Source: JAJRQY01 sp965224435 (GTDB lineage Bacteria > Actinomycetota > Acidimicrobiia > Acidimicrobiales > SZUA-35). Taken from it: a stretch of DNA of 64,000 nucleotides. Location of the stretch: assembly GCA_965224435.1 (NCBI GenBank), contig OZ245048.1:1984001-2048000 (forward strand), read 5' to 3'. Position numbers and translations under genes: made by a program. The notes beneath the pieces were generated by a model that saw only the letters and a list, made by a program, of their open reading frames with translations, was not told the origin of the DNA and ran no database searches. Below are positions 17,475-26,719 of the stretch, in pieces (the stretch's first letter is position 1; every line of letters starts with the position of its first letter).

Positions 17475-17858
17475 TCAGTCGGGTGAAGACGGGATGTTCG
17501 GGTTCTCGATGAGACCAAAGGCGTGGCCTTCAGGATCCAGGACGTCGGCCATCCTTATTCCCCCGCCGACATCATGGATTGGGTCCAACATGGTGGCGCC
17601 GCAGTCAATCAGGTGGGCCAGTGCTGACTCGATGTCCAGCACACCCCAGTAGGCCATCGGTCCGCGCTTGGCATCCCCGGCGGGGAACAAACCAAGCTCG
17701 GAGCCGTTGACGTTGAAGCCGACATAGCCGGGCTGGTCGAAGTAGGGCTCCACCCCGAGGGCCTTGCTGTACCAGGCCTTGGAGGCTGCGAGATCGCTGG
17801 TGGGATAGATCACTGATTGGGGGCCAAGAAAGATTGACGGTTCTAGTTCTGAAGGCAT
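17475..17858 (-). CDS. VOC (glyoxalase/bleomycin resistance) superfamily protein
   Basis: 127 residues from ATG at 17858. It has the beta-alpha-beta-beta-beta VOC pattern: LGPQSVIYPTSDLAASKAWY at the start, the middle GYVGFNVNGSELGLF, and the C-terminal DVLDPEGHAFGLIENP. It is likely a single-domain metal-binding or binding-only member; the exact substrate is unknown. The upstream TTG at 17867 is less likely, because TAGATT at 17866-17871 (minus strand) lies seven bases before the ATG, a leaderless arrangement. Divergent from the WYL regulator, with a shared palindrome at 17883-17898. Confidence 0.82.
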   Translation of the reverse strand: MPSELEPSIFLGPQSVIYPTSDLAASKAWYSKALGVEPYFDQPGYVGFNVNGSELGLFPAGDAKRGPMAYWGVLDIESALAHLIDCGATMLDPIHDVGGGIRMADVLDPEGHAFGLIENPNIPSSPD

Positions 17859-17865
17859 GACTGGC

Positions 17866-17871
17866 AATCTA
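17866..17871 (-). promoter_or_regulatory. Leaderless-type -10 TAGATT
   Basis: Minus-strand TAGATT seven bases upstream of the ATG at 17858. Confidence 0.5.
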
Positions 17872-17882
17872 GTGACACGTTG

Positions 17883-17898
17883 CGACAGACGTTTGTCG
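17883..17898. promoter_or_regulatory. Near-palindrome between VOC and WYL genes (candidate operator)
   Basis: CGACAGACGTTTGTCG is a 16-base palindrome with one mismatched base pair. It lies in the divergent promoter region, so the WYL regulator may bind it to control both itself and the VOC gene. Confidence 0.45.
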
Positions 17899-17964
17899 GT
17901 GTTTAGAAGTAATCTTGGGTATGACTCCTTTGCTTGGCCTAAACACGATTCAAGGCGGTCCGTC

Positions 17965-18723
17965 GTGAATCGGCTGGAGCGGCTCTATGCGGTCTCTGAG
18001 GAAATCAGGAGACACCATCCAGGATTTGTCTCTGCAAGGGAACTTGCGGAAAAGTTCGGAGTGAGCCGTCGCACCATGGAACGAGACCTGGCCTCCCTGC
18101 GCAATAGTGGGGTGCCGGTGTACGCCAGCCCCGGCCGAACCGGAGGGCAGGCGATCCTGCAGTCTGGATCAAGTCGTCATCCCGGTCGCCACACCGTCTT
18201 TTTGTCAGCGGAGGAAATCACGGGCCTGTTGATGGCAGTCACTGCGAGTGCCCCGATGCCTTTTGGAATGTCAGCGGTCGCCGGAGCAGAACGAATCTTG
18301 GACTCTTTGCCTGATGAGGTGCAGGTGTCGGTGGGCCAACTTCGAGCTCGAATTCGTGTCGCTCAACCGGTTGATCCCAAACCACTATCCTCTGGCACGC
18401 GACCTTCTGACACGCGACCTTCTGGCTCGCAAGCCCGCAGAACTCATCGTGTGCTCGAAGAAGCAGTCAGGACTAGTCGAGTGGTGAATCTGCAGTACAC
18501 CGATTCGGAGGAAACACGCACGTCGAGGTCGGTGGAGGCGGTCGGGTTCTACCGAGGTGAGCGCCACTGGTTCCTGATCGGCTGGTGTCGACTTCGCCAG
18601 AGCCGACGATTGTTCCGGCTGGACCGGATCCGATCAGCGGCCCTTACCGCCGAACACTTTCCCAACAGGGACGTTGACGCCACCCTTGGCTGGGTGCCTG
18701 GAGCAACGACCCAACCGGGTTAG
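17965..18723 (+). CDS. WYL-domain HTH transcriptional regulator
   Basis: About 252 residues from GTG 17965. The N-terminal helix-turn-helix (FVSARELAEKFGVSRRTMERDLASLRNSGVPVYA) is of the DeoR/HTH_11 type. A WYL-type ligand domain follows, with GFYRGERHWFLIGWCRLRQSRRLFRLDRI. WYL regulators commonly sense nucleic acids, nucleotides or small ligands. The frame is open to 17857, but that start would overlap the VOC gene; translation VNRLERLYAV is the usual N-terminus of this family. A 15-base tandem repeat in the linker (18391-18430) encodes TRPSD/TRPSG. Confidence 0.85.
   Translation: MNRLERLYAVSEEIRRHHPGFVSARELAEKFGVSRRTMERDLASLRNSGVPVYASPGRTGGQAILQSGSSRHPGRHTVFLSAEEITGLLMAVTASAPMPFGMSAVAGAERILDSLPDEVQVSVGQLRARIRVAQPVDPKPLSSGTRPSDTRPSGSQARRTHRVLEEAVRTSRVVNLQYTDSEETRTSRSVEAVGFYRGERHWFLIGWCRLRQSRRLFRLDRIRSAALTAEHFPNRDVDATLGWVPGATTQPG
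18391..18430 (+). repeat. 15-bp tandem repeat within WYL regulator gene
   Basis: TCTGGCACGCGACCT, TCTGACACGCGACCT, then a partial copy TCTGGCTCGC. It is in frame and extends the linker between the central region and the WYL domain. Confidence 0.8.
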
Positions 18724-18808
18724 CAAGCCGTCGACATGTCTAGGCGACCAGTGGGCTTGCCTTATACCGATGTGCCAGCAAATGAACCCGGTTCTCGCGG
18801 TGGTGGAA

Positions 18809-18817
18809 GCTAGTATC
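18809..18817 (+). promoter_or_regulatory. Leaderless-type -10 GCTAGTATC
   Basis: TAGTAT at 18811-18816 ends eight bases before the argS ATG at 18825. There is no Shine-Dalgarno sequence. Confidence 0.5.
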
Positions 18818-18824
18818 GCGCCGC

Positions 18825-20591
18825 ATGTCCCTGCTTACGGAGCTCTCCGTTCTTGTTGGAAATGCCTTTGCCGATTCCGGTGTTGATGCTGAGCTTGGAT
18901 CGGTGGTTGTATCACAGCGACCTGAGCTGGCCCAGTTCCAATGCAACGGCGCTATGGCTGGAGCAAAGCAGGTGGGAAAGCCACCCCGCGATCTGGCCAC
19001 TGAAGTGGCAGAACGAATTCAGAGTGATCCGCGGGTACGGGCGGTCGAGGTTGCCGGGCCCGGCTTCTTGAACATCCATGTCACCGACGAACACCTTGCT
19101 CAATGGATGACCACAACCTCTGATGATGACTATCTGGGCCTGCATCAGGCCAGTGAGCCGATGATGGTCATCGTTGACTATGGCGGACCAAATGTGGCCA
19201 AGGATCTTCATGTTGGTCACCTACGGCCCCATGTGATCGGTGAAAGCCTCAAGCGGGTTTATCGCGCTGCCGGGCACGACGCCAAAGGCGACATTCATCT
19301 TGGCGACTTTGGTTTGCCGATGGGTCAACTGATTGCCGCCCTGGCCGAGTCTCACTCCGACCTGGCTTACTTTGACTCCGAAGCAACCGGTCCGTTTCCG
19401 GAAGAGTCCCCAGTCACCGTTGAGGACTTGCAGGTGCTGTATCCCGAAGCATCGGGTCGATCCAAGACCGATCCAGAGTTTCAGGCCAAAGCGCAGCAAG
19501 CAACGGTCGAACTGCAAGCGGGACGAGAAGGCTACGTCGCTCTATGGGAGCACTTTCGCTCGGTCACCCTTGAATCTTTGCGAGCCATCTACAAGCGTCT
19601 TGGGGTCAACTTTGACTTGTGGTTGGGAGAGGCATCAACCGGCGATCGGTTGGAACCCTTGGTTCAATTGTTGCAAGAGCGTGGTGTTGCCGTGAAGAGT
19701 GAAGGCGCCATTGTCGTCCACGTCACCACCGATGAGGACAAGAAGGAGTTGCCGCCTCTGATGCTTCGTAACTCACGAGGCGGCAGTACCTACGCCACCA
19801 CTGATCTTGCCACCATCCAAGAACGGGTCGACGAGTTCGACGCAACGGCAGTTGTTTACATTGTTGACCTTCGTCAGTCCCTGCACTTTGAACAGGTCTT
19901 TCGAGCGGCACGTCTTGGTGGCATTGCTGGCGATGATGTGCAGCTGATTCACGCTGGCAACGGCACGGTCAACGGGCCAGATGGCAAGCCATTCAAGACA
20001 CGTGACGGCGGCCTGCCTCGGTTGTCGGGTTTGTTGGACGAAACCGTTGCTCTAGCTCGGACACGCTTGGACGAGAACGAGCTTGCTCTTGAGTTGCCCG
20101 ACGACGAACGGGATGAGGTCATCCGACTGGTGGGTATGGCCGCCCTCAAGTACGGCGAACTATCCAACCATCGAACCACGAACTACAGCTTCGACATTGA
20201 ACGCTTCACCCAGCTGCAAGGAAAGACTGGCCCTTACTTGCAGTACGTCGCGGTGCGGGCCAAGTCCATCCTGAAGCGGGCCGCAGACCAGGGTCTGGAA
20301 CCGGGCAGCTTCGTCCCTCCATCAAATGACAAGGAACGAGCCTTGATCTTGTCCCTGCTGACGTGGCCCGAAGTCATTGAGCGAACCCTGGAGACGCTCT
20401 CTCCCAACGTCATCGCCGAATACACCTACGAACTGGCCACCGCCTTCAATCAGTTCTATGACGCTTGCCACATCATGAGGGAAGAGGACGCAGCCGTGCA
20501 GGCCTCGTGGCTTGGTTTGGTGTCGGTGAGTCGCTTCGTTCTGGTGCAAGCCCTGGACTTGCTGACTATTGAGGTACCCGACCGCATGTAG
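18825..20591 (+). CDS. argS: Arginyl-tRNA synthetase
   Basis: 588 residues. It charges tRNA-Arg with arginine in the cytoplasm. The N-terminal additional domain is followed by the class I HIGH-type signature as DLHVGHLRP at about residue 127-135, GDIHLGDFGLPMGQ, and GKPFKTRDGG in place of the KMSKS loop, as is normal for ArgRS. The C-terminal anticodon-binding domain includes YLQYVAVRAKSIL and ends IEVPDRM, the typical ArgRS end. Single gene with a leaderless-type promoter. Confidence 0.97.
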   Translation: MSLLTELSVLVGNAFADSGVDAELGSVVVSQRPELAQFQCNGAMAGAKQVGKPPRDLATEVAERIQSDPRVRAVEVAGPGFLNIHVTDEHLAQWMTTTSDDDYLGLHQASEPMMVIVDYGGPNVAKDLHVGHLRPHVIGESLKRVYRAAGHDAKGDIHLGDFGLPMGQLIAALAESHSDLAYFDSEATGPFPEESPVTVEDLQVLYPEASGRSKTDPEFQAKAQQATVELQAGREGYVALWEHFRSVTLESLRAIYKRLGVNFDLWLGEASTGDRLEPLVQLLQERGVAVKSEGAIVVHVTTDEDKKELPPLMLRNSRGGSTYATTDLATIQERVDEFDATAVVYIVDLRQSLHFEQVFRAARLGGIAGDDVQLIHAGNGTVNGPDGKPFKTRDGGLPRLSGLLDETVALARTRLDENELALELPDDERDEVIRLVGMAALKYGELSNHRTTNYSFDIERFTQLQGKTGPYLQYVAVRAKSILKRAADQGLEPGSFVPPSNDKERALILSLLTWPEVIERTLETLSPNVIAEYTYELATAFNQFYDACHIMREEDAAVQASWLGLVSVSRFVLVQALDLLTIEVPDRM

Positions 20592-20757
20592 GTACCGGTT
20601 GAAATCATCGCTGGACCACCCACAGTCGGCCCGTTCCGTGAGTGCGGGGGCACCCACGGTGGGCAATACTGCTACGTAGTGCGTTTGATGCCTACGGAGA
20701 GTGCTATCTTGGTTGCTGGTCGCTGTGGAGGCGGCCCGTGACTTGTTTGGCGGATAG

Positions 20758-22887
20758 ATGCAGCGGTTCCTTTCAGTTCTTTCCAGCGCCCTCCTGGGGC
20801 TTTTTCTTCTTGTCGCAGTGCCGACGGCGGCGTCTGCAGAGTTGTCCTCATCACCCACCACATCGTGGGGAGTCAGCGGCCTGGTTACCGGGTCAAGAAC
20901 CGACACCATCAAGTCCGAGGTTTGGGCGATCGAACAGATTGGAAACCGCCTCTATGTCGGTGGTCGCTTCACCCATGTGACCAACGGTGCGACGTCGATC
21001 TCTCGCCCCTACTTGGCGGCCTTTGATGCAACCACGGGTGACTACATCCCCGGTTTCAATCCTCAACTCAACAATGCGGTCTATGCCCTCGAAGCTGCTC
21101 CTGACGGCTCAAAGCTCTTTGTCGGCGGCAGCTTCAACCGGGTCGAGGGCAACTACACCAGCGCGCTTGTAGCCCTTGATCCCATTGATGGCAGCTTGGA
21201 CAGTTGGAGCGGACGTGTTGGTGGTTACAGCCTGGTCCGCAACCTCGATCTGGTTGGTTCTGACCTCTACGCGTCAGGGAGCTTCAGCCAGGTCAAGAGC
21301 TCGGCTGGAACGAATCAAGCATCACGAGTTGGTCGCTGGAATTGGCAGACCGGCATCCACGATGCTTCGTGGTTGCCAAACGTGACGGGTGGCTCCGTCT
21401 GGGGCATCGCCGTGAGCGAGAACGCCAATCGTGTCTACCTTGCTGGCTACTTCACCGCCGTCAACGGGGTTTCAACCTCTGGTGGTTTTCAAGCCATCCG
21501 CAAGTCTGACGGAGAAAACGCAACCGGGGTTCAGGAGTTCAAGGTCAATACCGCCAATGTGAGTCGTCAATATGCCTACGACGTGGTCACAGTTAACGGA
21601 CTGGTCTTTGTTGCTGGCAGTGAGCACTATGTTCAGGTCCTCAATGAGTCAGACCTGTCTCTAGAGAAATTTCATATGTCGCAGCCTTCGCGGGGCGACT
21701 ACCAAGATTTGGAAGTGGTTGGAGACCGGGTCTACGCCGGGTGCCATTGCCGCTTGTCATCGTTCATCGAGAGCGCCGATGGGGTCTTGTGGTGGGGAAC
21801 CCCGCCCGCCGGAGAATCTGACGCTCCGGTAACCAGTACTGGTCCCAACTCCTGGATCACCGCCTTTAGTGCGACTACTGGCGATCACGAAGGATCGTTC
21901 GTTCCCAACATCAATTCGACTGGTCCCGGTATCTGGGCCATGCACGGAACCGATAACGGTTGTGTCTGGTTTGGTGGAAATGTAACCAAGGCCGCAGGCA
22001 CGACTCAGCACAATATGACTCGACTCTGTGATGACAACGGTGGAGGAGATACTGAGAAGCCGTCGACCCCAGGCCAACCGGTGGTTGGCGCCATCGGAGC
22101 GAACTCTGTTGCTTTGAGTTGGTCAGCCAGCACCGACAATGTTGGGGTGACCGGCTACCGGGTACTCGACAATGCCAACGGCAATGTTGTGTTGGATGTG
22201 GCGGGAACCAGTGGCACCGTTACTGGCATAGCTGCCGGTAACTACACCTTCTACGTCAAGGCCTACGATGCCGCAGGCAATCTCTCGAATCGTTCGGGAC
22301 TGACCACCGTCACCATCGGAAACCAGACGGACACCCAGCGACCATCGACTCCTGGACGGCCCCAAATCCAACAGATTGGGCCCGACTCGGTTGATCTGTC
22401 TTGGATTGCCAGTACTGACAACGTCGGTGTTGCCGGCTACCGGATCTTCGACAACGGCAATGGCAATGTCGTGTTGGATGTGTCCGGAACTAGCGGAACG
22501 GTGACTGGTCTGGCTCCCGGTACCTACAGTCTCTATACCAAGGCCTATGACGCTGCGGGCAACGTCTCCTACCGCTCTGGCTTCACCCAGGTCACCATCA
22601 CCGGTGGAGGCAACCCCGACACCCAGCGGCCATCGAGCCCCAAAGGCTTGGCTATTTCCGGTGACGCCAATACGGCCAACCTGACCTGGATTGCCAGTAC
22701 TGACAATGTGGGTGTTGCCGGCTACCGAGTCTTTGACCAGGCGGGCAATGCTGTGGTGGCCGACGTCTCCGGAACAACGGCGACGCTCAGCCTTGCTGCG
22801 GGCACCTACACCTTCTATGTGAAGGCCTATGATGCCGCGGGCAACCTGAGCTGGCGTAGCAATCTGAAGTCACACACATTCAATTAG
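20758..22887 (+). CDS. Secreted beta-propeller protein with three FN3 domains
   Basis: 709 residues. A signal peptide (residues 1-28, ending AASA) leads into a repeat domain of about 400 residues with recurrent blades such as LYVGGRFTHV, LFVGGSFNRV, LYASGSFSQV and VYLAGYFTAV. These are delta-60-like beta-propeller repeats. A CHCR motif follows, then three FN3 domains, each containing ASTDNVGVxGYR and YDAAGN. The last residues WRSNLKSHTFN match the ends of the proteins at 1-1509 and 1610. It is a full-length paralogue of the truncated protein at the left edge. Extracellular; ligand unknown. Possible -10 TATCTT at 20705-20710. Confidence 0.88.
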   Translation: MQRFLSVLSSALLGLFLLVAVPTAASAELSSSPTTSWGVSGLVTGSRTDTIKSEVWAIEQIGNRLYVGGRFTHVTNGATSISRPYLAAFDATTGDYIPGFNPQLNNAVYALEAAPDGSKLFVGGSFNRVEGNYTSALVALDPIDGSLDSWSGRVGGYSLVRNLDLVGSDLYASGSFSQVKSSAGTNQASRVGRWNWQTGIHDASWLPNVTGGSVWGIAVSENANRVYLAGYFTAVNGVSTSGGFQAIRKSDGENATGVQEFKVNTANVSRQYAYDVVTVNGLVFVAGSEHYVQVLNESDLSLEKFHMSQPSRGDYQDLEVVGDRVYAGCHCRLSSFIESADGVLWWGTPPAGESDAPVTSTGPNSWITAFSATTGDHEGSFVPNINSTGPGIWAMHGTDNGCVWFGGNVTKAAGTTQHNMTRLCDDNGGGDTEKPSTPGQPVVGAIGANSVALSWSASTDNVGVTGYRVLDNANGNVVLDVAGTSGTVTGIAAGNYTFYVKAYDAAGNLSNRSGLTTVTIGNQTDTQRPSTPGRPQIQQIGPDSVDLSWIASTDNVGVAGYRIFDNGNGNVVLDVSGTSGTVTGLAPGTYSLYTKAYDAAGNVSYRSGFTQVTITGGGNPDTQRPSSPKGLAISGDANTANLTWIASTDNVGVAGYRVFDQAGNAVVADVSGTTATLSLAAGTYTFYVKAYDAAGNLSWRSNLKSHTFN

Positions 22888-22917
22888 TGCTTTTGCTGTA
22901 GCAACAGGTCTGATCAG

Positions 22918-24147
22918 CTACGGAGTCGAAGGGAGCTGTTTACAGACAGCGACGAATCGTTCCAGCTCATCCTCAGTGTTGTAGTAGTGAGGTGATGCTC
23001 GGACCAGGCTGGGTACAGCCGTGCGTTGCATGTCAAGCAGTGATGCCTGAGCTGGAGGAGCGCCGACATTGATGCGGTGCTCGTTTGCCTGCCGGCTCAC
23101 GACGGCGGCCTCGACCCCTGAGATGTTGAAGGTGACAATGCCCGACTGCACCGTCCCAGCATCATGAATAGTTACACCGGGAATCGTCTTCAGTTCATGA
23201 CGCAACGTCCGGGCAAGATGCTGAACCCGCTCGCTGATTGCTTGCATACCAAGGTCAAGGGCGTAGTCAATCGCGGTGGCTAGTCCAAGCTTGCCTGCAT
23301 AGGAGATCTCGGCGAACTCGAAACGTTTGGCCGACGGCATGGGTTCGAAGGACTCAGGGGTGAGCCAGGTCGCCGACATCCCGTCACTCATGATTGGTGT
23401 TCGCAGCGAGTCCATGACCGAATCGCGAACGTAGAGGAAGCCGGTGCCGCGAGGTCCACGCAGCCACTTACGGCCGGTGGCGGTCAAGAAGTCGCAGTGC
23501 AACTCATCGACATCAACAGGCAACTGGCCAACGGCCTGGCACGAATCTAGAAGGTAGAGGGCCCCCGCCTGTTTCACCAGGCGGCCAATCTCCGCCGCTG
23601 GATTGATCAGTCCGTTGCTCATGGGAAGCTGGGTCACACACACCAGCTTGACTCGCTCGTCGAGCATCGATGCCAGTGCAGCAAGATCGGTGAGTCCATA
23701 GCCGTCATCGGGAATGAACTGCACATCGATGCCGGCTTCTTGGGCCTGGATCAGCCCGAGCCCGCTGGCAATGAACTCATGCCGGCCGGCAAGAACACGA
23801 TCACCGGGCTTGAGCGGCACCGACAAGAACGCTCGCCACCATGATTCGGACGCTCCTCGAGTCAGGGCAATTTCTTCGGCAGAACAATTCAGCAGTCTGG
23901 CTGTAGAGGAGTAAAGCCCCTCAAGCCCCTCGGCCCGTGCTGTTGCCGCCTCGTAACCACCGATCGTGGCCTCCAGCTTCAGGTAGTCAATCTGCACATT
24001 AAGGACAGGCTGCGGTGGCAGTGCACAGCCAGCATTGTTCAGATGAGCCAGGTCACCACAGGCGACCGTGTCGGACCGTACGGCGTCGACAGGGAATGGG
24101 GCATCGGTGTTGGAAGCCGGATCGGGGCCGTCGGTAGTAGGGGGCAT
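22918..24147 (-). CDS. Aminotransferase class V family protein
   Basis: About 409 residues from ATG 24147; the frame is open to 24195. PLP-dependent class V fold: conserved ALTRGASESW, LLDSCQAVGQLPVDV (PLP-binding Asp) and DFLTATGRKWLRGPRGTGFLYVR with the Schiff-base Lys. This resembles isopenicillin-N epimerase/cysteine desulfurase-like enzymes of unassigned substrate. It lies downstream of the amidohydrolase gene on the same strand, separated by a tandem repeat. A CACAAT five bases before ATG 24147 may be a -10. Confidence 0.82.
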   Translation of the reverse strand: MPPTTDGPDPASNTDAPFPVDAVRSDTVACGDLAHLNNAGCALPPQPVLNVQIDYLKLEATIGGYEAATARAEGLEGLYSSTARLLNCSAEEIALTRGASESWWRAFLSVPLKPGDRVLAGRHEFIASGLGLIQAQEAGIDVQFIPDDGYGLTDLAALASMLDERVKLVCVTQLPMSNGLINPAAEIGRLVKQAGALYLLDSCQAVGQLPVDVDELHCDFLTATGRKWLRGPRGTGFLYVRDSVMDSLRTPIMSDGMSATWLTPESFEPMPSAKRFEFAEISYAGKLGLATAIDYALDLGMQAISERVQHLARTLRHELKTIPGVTIHDAGTVQSGIVTFNISGVEAAVVSRQANEHRINVGAPPAQASLLDMQRTAVPSLVRASPHYYNTEDELERFVAVCKQLPSTP

Positions 24148-24202
24148 GCGACATTGTGGCAGGACTTGGCTGGAATGACGAACCATTTCAGTCAAGCGTT
24201 GG

Positions 24203-24260
24203 CTGGTTGGGGAAGGCCTTGAGTGGTCTGGTTGGGGAAGGCCTTGAACGGTTGGGGAAT
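24203..24260. repeat. 25-bp tandem repeat, 2.3 copies
   Basis: Two full units beginning CTGGTTGGGGAAGGCCTTGA (24203-24227 and 24228-24252) and a partial third (GGTTGGGGAAT). It sits just upstream of the class V aminotransferase and just beyond the 3' end of the amidohydrolase gene. Confidence 0.85.
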
Positions 24261-24266
24261 GGAAGG

Positions 24267-25673
24267 CTATGAGACTGGCTGAAAGCGTCGGCTGATGAGT
24301 CTGTGTGAATTCAGCATTTCTTCCAAGCGCGAAGAAACGATGGTTCCGTTCTTGACCACGGGCTTGCCTGCAACCACGGTGTGGTGGGCGCCCGTAGGGC
24401 CACAGCGCAGCCAGCCTTCAACCAGGTCGTCCAAGACCCCGGCGTAGGCGGGGCCATCGAGCTTCCAGCAGGCTAGATCGGCTACGGCACCGACCTGGAG
24501 AACTCCGATCTCGCCTTCTCGTCCAAGGCAGGCGGCACTCCCGCGAGTGGCAACGTGCAATGCATCGCGGGCAGAGAACGAGTCGGCCCCGTTGTTGAGT
24601 TTTGCTAACAACATTGCCAGGCGAGCCTCTTGCCACAGGGATGCGGAGTCGGCCGACGATGAGCCATCGCAGCCGAGACCAACGGGGGAGCCCGCAGCCC
24701 GCAGATCAACAACCGGAGCGATTCCGCTGGACAAGATCAGGTTGGAACTTGGGCAGTGAGCCACGCCGACGCCTGCCTTGCCCAGTTGCGCAATCTCGGC
24801 TGGATTGGGTCGTACACAATGGGCAACCCAGCTCCGATCGCTCATCCAGCCAACATGGTCGAACTGATCAATGCAGCGTCGACCAAAGGTGGCCATTGAG
24901 AACTCGTCGTCTTCGTCGTTCTCCGCTAGATGGGTGTGTAGGCGAACATCCAGGCGCTCGGCCAAGTCTGCTGTCTGGACCATGAGTTCAGGAGTGACCG
25001 AGAACGGCGAGCAGGGTGCGAGGGCGATCCGGGTCATCGCTCCGTGAGTTGGGTCGTGGTGAAGAGCTACCAGCCGTTCGGACTCAGCCAGGATGGAGTC
25101 TTCATCCATAACCACTTCGTCCGGTGGTAGCCCGCCGTCTTTCTGAGACAAGCTCATCGACCCGTGGGTCGGGTGGAAGCGCATGCCGAGATCACGAGCC
25201 GCTTTGATCTCGGCGGTGATCAGGTCGCCCCCGCCTTTGGGATGCAGGTACAGATGGTCCGATGAGGTGGTGCATCCACTTAATGCAAGCTCAGCCAAGC
25301 CAACCCAAGCCGAAACATGAGCGGCCTCTTCGTCCAAAACCTGCCACAAGGGGTAGAGGGTTTGCAGCCAGCCGAAAAGTGGGGCTGAGGTCATCGGGGC
25401 ATAGGCCCGTGTCAGGTTCTGGTACAGGTGGTGGTGGGTGTTGATGAGGCCCGGCGTGATCAGACAATCTTGCGCGTCCAGCGTTGACTTCGCCGCAGGT
25501 CGTTGTTCGCCTGGTCCCCCGATGCTGTGAATGAGTCCGTCAGAGATCGCTATCCAGCCGTCAGCGAGCTCGCGCTGCTCGTCGTCCATGGTGGCGATCA
25601 GGGCCGAACCCGTGACAATCAGATCGACCGCTGTTTGGTCCTCGCTGCTGGATGTGGACTGGCCAGATGTCAT
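24267..25673 (-). CDS. 8-oxoguanine deaminase-like amidohydrolase
   Basis: 468 residues, amidohydrolase superfamily (AtzB/TrzN/8-oxoguanine deaminase group). Metal ligands visible: HHH in LINTHHHLYQN, His in LHTHLAEND, His in WVAHCVRPN, and Asp in VGLGCDGSSSAD. The CDGSSSADSASLWQEARLAMLL segment is typical of 8-oxoguanine deaminases, which convert 8-oxoguanine to urate; other triazine or cytosine-like substrates are possible. Leaderless-type start: TAAGAT six bases before ATG 25673. Neighbouring LysR regulator, EamA exporter and aminotransferase suggest a small catabolic or salvage locus. Confidence 0.83.
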   Translation of the reverse strand: MTSGQSTSSSEDQTAVDLIVTGSALIATMDDEQRELADGWIAISDGLIHSIGGPGEQRPAAKSTLDAQDCLITPGLINTHHHLYQNLTRAYAPMTSAPLFGWLQTLYPLWQVLDEEAAHVSAWVGLAELALSGCTTSSDHLYLHPKGGGDLITAEIKAARDLGMRFHPTHGSMSLSQKDGGLPPDEVVMDEDSILAESERLVALHHDPTHGAMTRIALAPCSPFSVTPELMVQTADLAERLDVRLHTHLAENDEDDEFSMATFGRRCIDQFDHVGWMSDRSWVAHCVRPNPAEIAQLGKAGVGVAHCPSSNLILSSGIAPVVDLRAAGSPVGLGCDGSSSADSASLWQEARLAMLLAKLNNGADSFSARDALHVATRGSAACLGREGEIGVLQVGAVADLACWKLDGPAYAGVLDDLVEGWLRCGPTGAHHTVVAGKPVVKNGTIVSSRLEEMLNSHRLISRRFQPVS

Positions 25674-25679
25674 GGCCGG

Positions 25680-25685
25680 ATCTTA
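25680..25685 (-). promoter_or_regulatory. Leaderless-type -10 TAAGAT
   Basis: Minus-strand TAAGAT followed by CCGGCC and the ATG at 25673. Confidence 0.5.
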
Positions 25686-25728
25686 CAAGACCGGTGCGAG
25701 GCAGGATGTGTTAACTGGCTACTCCTCG

Positions 25729-26646
25729 TCAGCGACCGGATGGTTCGTTGCTGTTTCCTGGCGAGCACTCCTCGGTGGTGATTGCAGCAATCAGCTCGAC
25801 AAGGTCTGATGCAGATCCCGATGCATCACGGGTGACGGCATAGATCTCTCGCACGATCCCCGTTTCGATTGATGACACGCTGATGTCAGGATGGGGAATA
25901 ACGAGGGCGAGCTCTGGCACCAGGGCAACACCGGCACCAGCCGCCACAAGTTCGCGGGTGGTTGAATGCTCAGCGACTTCTGCGCTGACAGTTGGTTCGA
26001 ACCCCGCATCGGTGCAGGCTCGCATGGTTGCCGGCCGACATGGGCTTCCAAGAGTGCTGACGATCCAAGCCACGTCGGCCAACTGGTGCAAGCTGGTGGG
26101 AGATAGATCCCACGATCTTGGGGCTATCAGCCGAACCGGGTCTGACGCGATCGGGTGGTAGCGGAGACGGTCGTTGCGGGTGTAGCTGAGATGGTTGTAC
26201 TCCTGGACGATGGCGATGTCGACGTGTGCAAGCGACAATTCGCGTAGGGCCTCATTGTCTTCGGATTCCCGCACTCGGATACTACCGCTTCCGGGTAGGC
26301 CGATTCTTTGTCCAAGAGCGGGGATGACGATGTAGGCCAGGGATGAAGGGAAGCCAGCAATAGTGATAGGGCTGGTTCGGGCGCTTGGTTCTGCCAGTGA
26401 AGTTCTCGCTCGTTCGCCAGCATCCAACACTTCAAATGCTCGCGGTCGAAGTGTCCGCCCCGAGTCATTGAGTCGCAGCCTTCCGCCAACTCGGTCAAAG
26501 AGCACGGTGTGCAGGCTGTCTTCTAGCTTTGCCAGCTTTTGGGAAACCGCAGGTGGCGAATAGCCAAGAGAATTTGCGGCGGCCACGACGGTGCCTTGCT
26601 CGGCGACCTCAAGAAAACATCGAAGTTGGGAACTGCCTAAGTCCAT
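25729..26646 (-). CDS. LysR-family transcriptional regulator
   Basis: About 305 residues from ATG 26646. The N-terminal winged helix (LRCFLEVAEQGTVVAAANSLGYSPPAVSQKLAKLED) is classic LysR, followed by a two-subdomain effector-binding region (ITIAGFPSSLAYIVIPAL, AGAGVALVPELAL). The effector is unknown. It is divergent from the EamA exporter gene, the typical LysR arrangement, so control of that gene is likely. TAAGCT lies six bases before the ATG. Confidence 0.9.
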   Translation of the reverse strand: MDLGSSQLRCFLEVAEQGTVVAAANSLGYSPPAVSQKLAKLEDSLHTVLFDRVGGRLRLNDSGRTLRPRAFEVLDAGERARTSLAEPSARTSPITIAGFPSSLAYIVIPALGQRIGLPGSGSIRVRESEDNEALRELSLAHVDIAIVQEYNHLSYTRNDRLRYHPIASDPVRLIAPRSWDLSPTSLHQLADVAWIVSTLGSPCRPATMRACTDAGFEPTVSAEVAEHSTTRELVAAGAGVALVPELALVIPHPDISVSSIETGIVREIYAVTRDASGSASDLVELIAAITTEECSPGNSNEPSGR

Positions 26647-26652
26647 AAGCAA

Positions 26653-26658
26653 AGCTTA
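26653..26658 (-). promoter_or_regulatory. Leaderless-type -10 TAAGCT
   Basis: Minus-strand TAAGCT, then TTGCTT and the LysR ATG at 26646. Confidence 0.5.
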
Positions 26659-26719
26659 CGGTGAACGGATCGAATCGGAACTGGCGCTTTGTTGCAGGGT
26701 CGATCAGTCTGGGCAGTCT

